A stretch of 64,000 bases of DNA from Acorus gramineus (taxonomy: Eukaryota > Streptophyta > Magnoliopsida > Acorales > Acoraceae), in contig JAUJYN010000029.1 in assembly GCA_030737835.1 (NCBI GenBank), forward strand, positions 1,662,871 through 1,726,870, given 5' to 3'. The position numbers and the translations under genes were made by a program. Of this stretch, positions 1-8,931 are shown piece after piece (within the stretch, counting starts at the first letter, position 1; the number at the start of each line of letters is the position of its first letter). The notes under the pieces were generated by a model, which worked only from the letters and a program-made list of their open reading frames with translations, did no database searches and had not been told where the DNA came from.

Positions 1-356
1 TTTACTTGCTTTAAGTCGGCGATATGCCCTTGATTTGCTGAGTTACCCAAGCACGGGTGCGGTAGGCACAAGGAAACTGACGCCGGGCTGCTTCGTGCAC
101 GATGGCTAAGAACCACATCCGAGGGTTGGATCACTCGCTACTTTACTTTTTCCGCCTTCCACCTGGATCATTCCTTTCGATTAAAATTCTAGTCAAGACC
201 TAGCCTCTGACGATGTAAATCAACTCCTTGAATGATATTGGTCATGAGATCAAAACTTCTTGAAGGTCGGGCCGGTCAAAATAGGGGTCTCTTTCTCCTT
301 ATCATCCATCGAAGTCTTCTCGCTTCGCGCAAAGACTCCATCCGATGTGGGGCAAT
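1..356 (+). mobile_element. C1: 3' end of the internal region of a Tat-like gypsy element
   Basis: Untranslated 3' internal sequence of an LTR retrotransposon, matching the stretch just before the 3' LTR of C2 (about 37258-37621) at most positions by eye. It ends in a short purine-rich run (GTGGGGCAA) directly before the LTR start, the expected place of the polypurine tract. No coding function is visible here. The rest of C1 lies left of the window. Family assignment rests on C2, which carries the diagnostic gag. Confidence 0.8.
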
Positions 357-1285
357 TGTAGACACCCCAATTTTGACCGTCCAAAGAAAAGAAATTTACT
401 TCAAGTAACATTTTTAAATGACCACATTTGGACCATATAGAAAACTACCCAAAGTTGAATAGATATGAAAATAGAAGAAAAAGACAAAACTGTCGGAAGG
501 TGGCTACTTGAAACTTGTTGCCCCTCCTCAGACGGCTACTTTCCAGTAGCAGTCGGACGTAGAGACAAGGTGGCTACTTGAAACTAGCCGCCCCTCCTCA
601 GACGACTACTTTCAAGTAGCCGTCAGACATCTTTTCCCAAATCCATAAAGAAACCTGCAGAAATTAGAAGGCTACCTGAAACCAGCGGCCTCCCTAAAGA
701 CGGCTAGTTACAACATGCCCCCCCCCCCAACCGCTTCCCAGAGATGGGACATAAATCAGCAGTTAATGCTGATTGGCAGGTCATCATGGGGGCGGCATCT
801 TGAAAGTAGCCACCTGTTGTGCCTGTGTCATTTGGAGCACTCTGATTGAAAATTTGGGTACATAATTTTTTTCCTAGAAGTTATGTATTCCTGATTTGGT
901 ATTTGGATTTGATTTTTTTAAAATCCAAGATGAAGAGGTTTAAATATGATTTTATTATGAGACGTCCAGTTTTGAGTTAGCTTTCGTACAAAGGTGGAAT
1001 TAGGTCAACTGGATTCCTGTAGTAAAAGTTATGGGTATTTTACCAAGTATACCCCGGGGAGGGAAATTCTGACAGCAGCCCTGTTCTATGTTTAGCTCTA
1101 ATTTCGGAATAGCTGGAGAGATTAGTTGATCTTGGCATGAACATAAAAGTTGTAGATAATCTTCTTAGCTTTCCAACGGACTTGGAATTGTGCAATTCGG
1201 AGCTATATTGAGGAAGTTATGGCTGTTCCAGTGAAGCATGCGCAGAATTTCTAAGTCAGGGATGAAATGGTCATTTCCCATCCCT

Positions 1286-1395
1286 CTTTAGATATTTATG
1301 TGTGCAACCAAAAATATCTTCTCTCTCTCTCTCTCTCCCTCTCACTTCCACGCCCATTTTTCTTGGGCTCTCTCTTCCTCTCTCTCAAGCACCCT
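1286..1395 (+). promoter_or_regulatory. Candidate core promoter of the element A LTR
   Basis: A TATA-like stretch (TAGATATTTATG) is followed about 30 bases later by a long CT repeat and pyrimidine patch, the arrangement common around plant transcription starts. The same arrangement recurs in the 3' LTR at about 7798-7910. The start site is inferred, not demonstrated. Confidence 0.4.
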
Positions 1396-1785
1396 AGGTG
1401 TTTGTTGAAATGTCACAAAGAGAAGGAGATGGTGGAGAAGAGAAGGGTTGTCATGTGTTGTTGTTGTTGATCTTCTCTTCTCTCAAGCTCCCCCTCATGA
1501 TCCTTCCCCCCTGATTTTCAGCCAAGGAGGAGGCTGAGGAGAGGCTGAGGAGGTGGTGGTAGTGGTGGTGGCGGTTGAGGTGGTCGCGGGTGCATCGAGG
1601 GCCCCCGAGCCTCCCCCTTTCATTTCCCCTCCAAAGGTGAGCCTTTCCCCTTCTTTTCTTGATTTTTATGGCTTAGGGTTGGTTGGGAGGGTCATGCATG
1701 TTGGGTAGATGTGTTAGGGTGTGTGTGAGGTGTTGGGAAGGGTTAAAAAGGGGTTAGGGTAGGCTGGGCGGGAGGAGGGGGTTGT

Positions 1786-2480
1786 CTGCATGCGTGCGCG
1801 AGCAGGCGTGCGCACAGGCGGGCGCGCAGACGCGCGCAGGTGCGTGCGCGCGGGTGCTGGCACGAGCATGGGTGAGCGCGGGCGTGCGCGAGCATGCGTG
1901 AGCGCGGAGCAGTGCACCTGGGCATGCGCCTGGGCGCGGGGCTGGGGACCAATGCGCGCGCGTGCGTGCGCGTGCTGGGGCGTGCGAGCAAGGTGATGCG
2001 CGGGGGGCGCAGTGCGCGCGGGTACGCGCTGGGCTGGACGCGCGGTGCGCGCGGGTGCGCGTGGAGTGGTCTCGCGGGTGCGCGCGGGTGCTGGCGCGAG
2101 CGGGGGTGCGCACGGGCGCGCGCGAGCGTGCGCGAGCGCAGAAGAGTGCGCCTGGGCATGCGCTTGGGCGCGTGGCTGGGGACCAGTGCGCGCGCGTGCG
2201 TGCGTGCATGTGCATGTGCGTGCTGGGGCGTGCGAGCAGGGTGCTGCGCGGGGGGCGTAGTGCGCGCAGGTACGCGCTGGGCTGGACGCGCGGTGTGCAC
2301 GGGCGCGCGCGAGCTTGCGCGTGCGTGTGGTAGCGCGTCTAGGTGCGCGGGCAGGCGTGTGGCCGTGGGCCGAGGGTGCTGGGGTGCGTGCGTGCGTGCG
2401 GAGGGCCATGCGTGTGGCTGCCCGAGGGTTCGGGTAGGTGTCGGGGCACTCGGACTCGCGTGCGTACGTGCGTGCTCGCA
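1786..2480. repeat. GC-rich alternating purine-pyrimidine block in A 5' LTR
   Basis: About 700 bases made mostly of GCGCGC, GTGCGC and CGTGCG strings, dense in CpG. Bases 1921 onward and 2155 onward repeat with a 234-bp offset, so the block contains a tandem duplication that the 3' LTR lacks. The composition removes stop codons on both strands, so long open frames here are not evidence of coding. The block sits between a GT donor-like site and the AG of the 39-nt segment, which places it inside a putative intron. Confidence 0.85.
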
Positions 2481-2586
2481 TGCGTGCGAGCCCGTATGCA
2501 TGCTTGTCCGAGTATTGGGTATTTCTAATGATTTCTATGTGTAAATTGTGTTGTTACTCACCAAATTCGATGCCCCTACCTTGCAG

Positions 2587-2625
2587 ATCTCGTCGGATGG
2601 GATGCGCGAGGTCCCGGGTTGTAAG
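2587..2625 (+). other. Candidate 39-nt microexon in A 5' LTR
   Basis: Preceded by ACCTTGCAG and followed by GTGAGT after AAG, matching good plant acceptor and donor sites. A branch-like CTCAC lies about 30 bases upstream. The same segment recurs at 8893-8931 in the 3' LTR and, at 36 nt, in B-type LTRs. Both lengths are multiples of three. Splicing is inferred from sequence alone. Confidence 0.45.
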
Positions 2626-3913
2626 GTGAGTGGTTTGATTCCAATCCCCCCCCTCTCTAGGGATGCGCTCGACCCGCATAGACGCGCGTCGCGCATCGAT
2701 GGGGCCCCCTAGCTATAATATGTAAATATTATGTAACGCATGTTATAATATGAAGAAACCATTCCATATTAGACCTTGTATGCTAGGGATATGCATCCAT
2801 ATACCATGTATAGAGGCCCATACATGCCTAGACACCATGTCCCTTGATTTGAAAGCCCCGACCTACGCATGTTTCCCATTTTGTTTAAATTTATTTAAAT
2901 CAAATGTGAGTATGTTGTTGTAAGCATGCCTTAGAGAATATTATAACCTTGTTGTTATAATATATGTTTCCCCGCATCTTAGTTATGCGCCCTGGAGGAA
3001 TTCTTGAGAATTCATGACATTAGTAGTGTTAGAAATCGTTGTCGACGGATCCAACAGGATCGTACGCGCGTGAGTAGGCTGTCTTCTCCTTTTGGTTGGA
3101 TCCGATGTAGGAACTCCCCGGCGTTGGCTGACCTGACAGAGGGCTCCCGTCCGTAGGTACCTCCGATGTGTCGGACAGTACTGATAGCGGGAGTGGACTA
3201 GGTGGAGGCTACGAGGGTGGGAAAGGGCTACCGGGTGGACCAGGGGTGGAGAGCGGTCTAGTCTGTCCCAAAAGACCCATGACACCCCTAAAGGGCGAGC
3301 GTGGGGTGGATCGGCGATGTTACGACCCTCTAATTTGTGTAGTTACTCCCGTATAGGGACTATGACTATTTTAAGGTTAATATGAGTGTGTTGATTGTTG
3401 TTATGCCTGTGTTTGATATCTCGATAAGCGAGTATCGAGAGTGGTTGTTTTCCATTGGGTTTCGCTTTGCGAACATGGGATCGTTCTCCCCTTCGTTGGA
3501 TCCGATGTAGGAACTTCTTGGGTTTAGCTGTCCTGACAGAGGGCTCCCATCCGTAGGTACCACCGATGCATTCGGAAGAGTACTGATCGTGGGAGTATAC
3601 CAGGTAGAGGCTACCCGGGGAAAGGGCTACTGGCGGACCAAGGGTGTAGAGCAGTGAGTTGAGGAGATCGGGTTGTAGATACTACCCGGGAGAGGGTTAA
3701 CGAATGATGTTACGGGCGTGGGAATCGTTCTCTCTTCCATAAGTCCCAAGAGTCTCCCTCCAGGAGTGAGGGTAAGGATGAGGTGAAGATTATCGCCGCG
3801 TGACCCATTCGTTGTTCGACCGTTCCCATAGTTGGTGGGTCCGGTCTTGAATCGATGTTCAAGGACATCGTTGGGCGATTATCTATATGTAGATGATCCA
3901 GTAGTGTTGAGTA

Positions 3914-4042
3914 GACCAGTAAATCCGGGTCTCTTCGACCGACGGTATGGTCTCTAGACCAGTAAATCCGGGTCTCTTCGACCGATGGTATGGTCTCTAG
4001 ACCAGTAAATCCGGGTCTCTTCGACCGACGGTATGGTCTCTC
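3914..4042 (+). repeat. Three tandem 43-bp repeats in A 5' LTR
   Basis: Three nearly identical units start at 3914, 3957 and 4000, each opening GACCAGTAAATCC and ending in GGTATGGTCTCTA. Each unit has internal dyad symmetry around TCTTCGACCGA and around TCTAGACC. The same triplet occurs in the 3' LTR at 10210-10338, so it predates this insertion. Confidence 0.9.
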
Positions 4043-4621
4043 CCCATAAGTCCCAAAAGACTCCCTCCGGGAGTGAGGGTGGGGGTGAGGTTGGTCGCGC
4101 CGCCGCGTGACCCAGTTATCCATGGGTTTCTACCCATGTTTTCCTTGAAAGGAAATTGATTATGTATTGAACTATAGAATGGTGATTGGTTTCAGCCACT
4201 CACTGAGCTTGTAGCTCACCCCTCACATACTGTTTCTTTTCAGGGGCAGTGTTGGGCGTGGAGCTGGAGCTTCCTGTGGCGTGGTCTTATGGGCGTGGAG
4301 CGTTCTGTCGGCGGGTGGCGTGTGCGAGGCTGTCAGCATTCCTAGAGTCATTTTATGCTTTGTAAATCGTGCATGTGGCACAGGTTGTATTTTCTTTGGT
4401 CTAGACTTGGCTTTCACAGGACATTGATTGTGTATTCGGGTCTGTAATATTGTTTTTGATTTACAGACATTGTTATATATTATGCTTCCGCTTTTCAGTC
4501 AGTTATCATTATCTTGCTTGCCGCCTTGTGTATTGTTATTAGTGTCCTTATTGACCTCAGGTATTGATAGCTGATATTTATTATTGCCACGTCTCGGGGA
4601 CGGCCGCCCTGGGGCGTGACA

Positions 4622-7326
4622 AAAGTTGGTATCAGAACCTGGTCCTGTCAGAGCCTAAGTCTAGTCGTATAGATGATGAGTCGTAGGATTGTCATCCGAG
4701 TACTCTTGTTTTAGAAGTTATCTTAGGTTGCTGACATGCCTCCTCGCATCCGTTGACGTGGACGTGACCCCCTGGACCCACCCTTAAGTTGTCGACTGGG
4801 TCGACTGGTTAGGGTCAGTTGTTAGATCTCTTGTTGTGGGATTAAGGCTTGGGTAGGAGATTCCAGCCCAGTAGTATGATAGTGATGAATTGGTCACAAT
4901 TTCTAAGGTATGGATTGTGTCTCGATGATGGAGCTCTTTCCCGTGTATCGGTATCGCTGGTAGCCATGGAGTTTGCGTGCTGCGCCAGTGTAAAGTGTCA
5001 AGGATGTGGCGTATTGCTCATTAAGGGATGATGTCTTCTTCTAGTCTTCCTACTCAGGATTAAGGGGCCTTGCAGGGTCAGCGTTGAGACCTGGGCTAGG
5101 GTACTCCGTGTTCCTTGTTTGGTTGTCGGGATATCCTATATCGGACCTCATGGTGCCCTCCCAACGTCTCTTTTCCCAGTCAAGGAATACCTTAGAAGCA
5201 TCCAATTGATGGTGGATTTTTCCCTCTCACTAGGAAGGTGCTGTAGCGAGTGGTGATGCGTACGATCGGGATTGGGTGCGTCCTATTGCAGCTCAGTGGG
5301 CGATCGCTAGTGGACAGGGTTCCATAGTGGCATCTGGAGTCGCTTCGATATATCATTGTGCGTTGTAGCTGCCCGGTTGAGGCCAGAGCCCTGTGAGGTG
5401 CTCCCAGATACTATGCTTGTGGTGCGCCCATATGGCAGAGATAGTAGGCTTGGGAGGCTACCAGGTAGAGGCCACACCGGGAGAGTGCTGCTAAATGATG
5501 TCAAGAGCGTGGACTCCCCGTGATGAATCTGCCCATGGAGTGCAGGATGCTGGAGTTCCAATGGTTGTAGATGAGCGACCTATCTCTGGCGGCATGTGAA
5601 GCACAGTTGTGGATACTATCGCGTTTTGCCCCACATTGGTCGCGAATAAGGAGACGCGATGCTAGCGTTTGTGATGGGACTCAACCGCCCTATCAGATAG
5701 ATGACGTCACATAGGCATTGTCGAGGTTTGATGACCTTTTATTGCGTGTCTTGTGGATTAAGTGCGGTTGAGTGACTTACCAAGCGTGTAAGTGTCATCA
5801 TGAGCGCCAGACATGCTCGAGGAGCAGAATCTGGACTTAATTGTTCATGGTGTTGTTTTGATCTCCCCTAGGTTGAAGATCAATTACCTTTGCCGCGAAT
5901 CGATGATCTATTTGACCAGCTCTGGGAGCGAGTGTCTGCTGTTAGATCGATCTTCGCACAAGGGTACCACAAGTTAGAGATCCGAGAGTTGGACATCCCG
6001 TAGATGGCCTTTCGTGACCGTTCAGGCACTACAAGTTTTAAGTACTGCCGTCGGGGTTGACGAATGCGCTGGTTCGTGGATCTCAAAAGTTTATTGGGCC
6101 TCCGTGGACTACTTTAAGGTAGTCTTCATTGAGATTGCTGTGGTGTGATGAAAAAGGCGATATGGGTGACCTTGTTTCCCCAGGTGGGCATGCCCTCAGG
6201 CAAAGCTCGAGAATCATCATTGAGTGGAAAGCGTCAGTCCATCGAGATTCCTCATGTGACGTGGGAGTGGGTTATCAGGGATTGTTGCGGACTCGCTAAT
6301 GTCACATTCGGGTCACGATGCCGTCTAGGTGATCATTGACCGACTGACTAAGTCCGCGCTTCCCTCCCTAATCCAACTCATTGAGTCTCTGGATGCCTTG
6401 ACGTGGGTTTTCACCTTCGCGATTGTTCGTCTTCATGGCACTCCAGTCGGCGCTATTTTCGGTTGAGACGCGAGGGTTACTTTGAGGTTGTGGCGCAGCC
6501 TTTGGCGCGAGCCTCCATTTAAGTATAGCGTTTCATCGCCGATGGACAGCCAGACAAAGAGGACGATTCAGACCTTGGAGGACATGCTAAGTGCCTGCGT
6601 GCTCGATGATGAGGGCAGTTGGGTGAGGCACCACCCATTTGTTGGGGTATGCCTGCAAGACGACTGCCATTCGAGCACCCAGATGGATCTGTGAAAGGCA
6701 CTCTACAGGCACAGTTTTATACCTCCCTTGTGTTGGGACGGTTGAGGAGCGCCAGTTGGAGGGGCCATAAGTTAGTTGTTTGACCTTGCGGTGGCCAGGT
6801 TGGTTCGTGTGTACATCTGCACCTCCCAGAACCGACAGAAGGGCTACCCAGGTCATTGTCGCCAGGGGCTTACCTTTGGGTTTGGTGACCATATTTTCAA
6901 GAAGGTGTCCTGGTTAAAGGGCACCCTCTGTTTCGACGTTTGGGGCACGCTGAGTTTGCTCTTTAATGGGACCATTTCTCGTCATTGAGTGGATTGGGGA
7001 GGTGGCTTATCATGTGACCTTTCCCCCACAGCTGGCTCATGCCCACGACGTCGTCCTTGTCCAATGGCCGAGGCGTTATGTCCACGATCCTGCTCATGTC
7101 TCCTCGAGGTGGATTTGTCGTTCGTGGAGCAGTGGATCGAGGTCAAGGACAAGCATGAGAAGAGGCTCCACGCTAAGACCGTTCCTTTGATTATAGTGTG
7201 TTGGTAGCGCCAGTCCGGTGCAAGGACCACTTGGAAGCAAAAGGTCTATGCGTGATACTTGCTATATTCGGTCTTCCCTTTGGGCTTCCTTAAATTTCGA
7301 GGACTAAATTTCTAAGGGGGGAAGAA
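4622..7326 (+). mobile_element. Element A internal region: decayed, chimeric gag-pol remnant
   Basis: The interior begins with a primer-binding site complementary to tRNA-iMet (TGGTATCAGAACC, 4627-4639) and ends with the polypurine tract AAGGGGGGAAGAA (7314-7326). A gag-start-like peptide is seen near 4737, RT-like sequence ([10 protein letters not shown]) near 5890, integrase-like sequence near 6180-6700 and a pol tail near 6850-7200. The whole carries many breaks and is about half the length of the B interior. Segments near 5059-5170 and 5430-5520 resemble B-type and A-type LTR sequence instead of gag or pol, so it is a patchwork. It is best read as a non-autonomous derivative moved by enzymes from a relative. 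Confidence 0.8.
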
Positions 7327-8279
7327 TGTTGTGCCTGTGTCATTTGGAGCACTCTGATTGAAAATTTGGGTACATAATTTTTTTCCTAGAAGTTATGTAT
7401 TCCTGATTTGGTATTTGGATTTGATTTTGTTAAAATCCAAGATGAAGAGGTTTAAATATGATTTTATTATGAGATGTCCAGTTTTGAGTTAGCTTTCGTA
7501 CAAAAGTGGAATTAGATCAACTGGATTCTTGTAGTAAAAATTATGGGTATTTTATCAAGTATACCGGGGAGGGAAATTCTGGCAGCAGCCCTGTTCTATG
7601 TTTAGATCTAATTTCGGAATAGCTGGAGAGATTATTTGATCTTGGCATGAACATGAAAGTTGTAGATAATCTTCTTAGCTTTCCAACGGAATTGGAATTG
7701 TGCAATTCGGAGCTATATTGAGGAAGTTATGGCTGTTCCAGTGAAGCATGCGCAGAATTTCTAAGTCAGGGATGAAATGGTCATTTCCCATCCCTCTTTA
7801 GATATTTATGTGTGCAACCAAAAATATCTTCTCTCTCTCTCTCTCTCTCTCTCCCTCTCACTTCCACGCCCATTTTTCTTGGGCTCTCTCTTCCTCTCTC
7901 TCAAGCACCCTAGGTGTTTGTTTAAATGTCCCAAAGAGAAGGAGATGGTGAAGGAAGAAGAGAAGGGTTGTTCATGTTGTTGTTGATCTTCTCTTCTCTC
8001 AAGCTCCCCCTCATGATCCTTCCCCCTGATTTTCAGCCAAGGAGGAGGCTGAGGAGAGGCTGAGGAGGTGGTGGTAGTGGTGGTGGCGGTTGAGGTGGTC
8101 GCGGGTGCATGGAGGGCCCCCGAGCCTCCCCCTTTCATTTCCCCTCCAAAGGTGAGCCTTTCCCCTTCTTTTCTTGATTTTTATGGCTTAGGGTTGGTTG
8201 GGAGGGTCATGCATGTTGGGTAGATGTGTTAGGGTGTGTGTGAGGGGTTGGGAAGGGTTAAAAAGGGGTTAGAGTAGGC

Positions 8280-8800
8280 TGGGCGCGCGCAGGGGGTTGT
8301 CTGCACGCGTGCAAGCGCAGGCGGGCGCGCAGACGCGCGCAGGTGCTTGCGCGCGAGCGCGCGGGTGCAAGCGGAGTGGGCACACTGGTGCGCGCGGGTG
8401 CTGGCTCGAGCGGGGGTGCGCGCGAGTGCGCGCGGGCGCGCGCTAGCGTGCGCATGCGCGAAGAAGTGCGCCTGGGCATGCGCCTGGGCGCGGGGTTGGG
8501 GACCAGTGCGCGCACGTGCGGGCGCGTGCGTGCATGTGCTGGGGCGTGCGAGCTGGGTGCTGCGCGGGGGGCGCAGTGCGCGCGGGTACGCGTTGGGCTG
8601 GACAAGCTGTGCGCGCGGGCACGCGCAAGCGTGCGCGTGCGCGCGGCATCGCGTCTGGGCGCGCGGGCAGGCGCGCGGCAGTGCGCCGAGGGTGCTGGGG
8701 TGCATGCGTGCGTGCGCGTGCGGGGGGCCATGCGTGTGGCTGCCCGAGGGTTCGGGTAGGTGTCGGGGCACTCGGACTCGCGTGCGTACGTGCGAGCCCG
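8280..8800. repeat. GC-rich alternating block in A 3' LTR
   Basis: About 520 bases of CpG-dense alternating purine-pyrimidine sequence, equivalent to 1786-2480 but without the 234-bp duplication. Open frames here on either strand are composition artefacts. Confidence 0.85.
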
Positions 8801-8892
8801 TATGCATGCTTGTCCGAGTATTGGGTATTTCTAATGATTTCTATGTGTAAATTGTGTTGTTACTCACCAAATTCGATGCCCCTACCTTGCAG

Positions 8893-8931
8893 ATCTCGTC
8901 GGATGGGATGCGCAAGGTCCCGGGTTGTAAG
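8893..8931 (+). other. Candidate 39-nt microexon in A 3' LTR
   Basis: Second copy of the 2587-2625 segment, again bounded by TTGCAG before and GTGAGT after, with one or two base differences inside. Confidence 0.4.

Larger units (their letters stand above)
815..4621 (+). repeat. Element A 5' LTR (3807 bp)
   Basis: Starts TGTTGTGCCTGTGTC and ends GGGGCGTGACA, directly before the primer site. In order it holds a U3-like AT-rich part, a TATA-like motif near 1289, a CT-rich patch (1318-1390), a strong GT donor-like site at 1637, a CpG-rich alternating block (about 1786-2480), an AG-bounded 39-nt segment followed by GTGAGT (2587-2625), a triple 43-bp repeat (3914-4042) and a CAG acceptor-like site at 4241-4243. 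It exceeds its 3' partner by 232 bp, explained by a 234-bp tandem duplication inside the GC block. Confidence 0.9.

Noticed and set aside
1714-2501. Pair of overlapping 250-codon frames on the minus strand in the A LTR
   Set aside because: Same composition artefact in the alternating GC block; no start context, domain or conservation of frame between the two LTRs.
7806-8138. Serine- and glutamate-rich frame of 110 codons near the A 3' LTR promoter
   Set aside because: It arises from CT and GA repeats in the leader and is not preserved as a frame in the 5' LTR.
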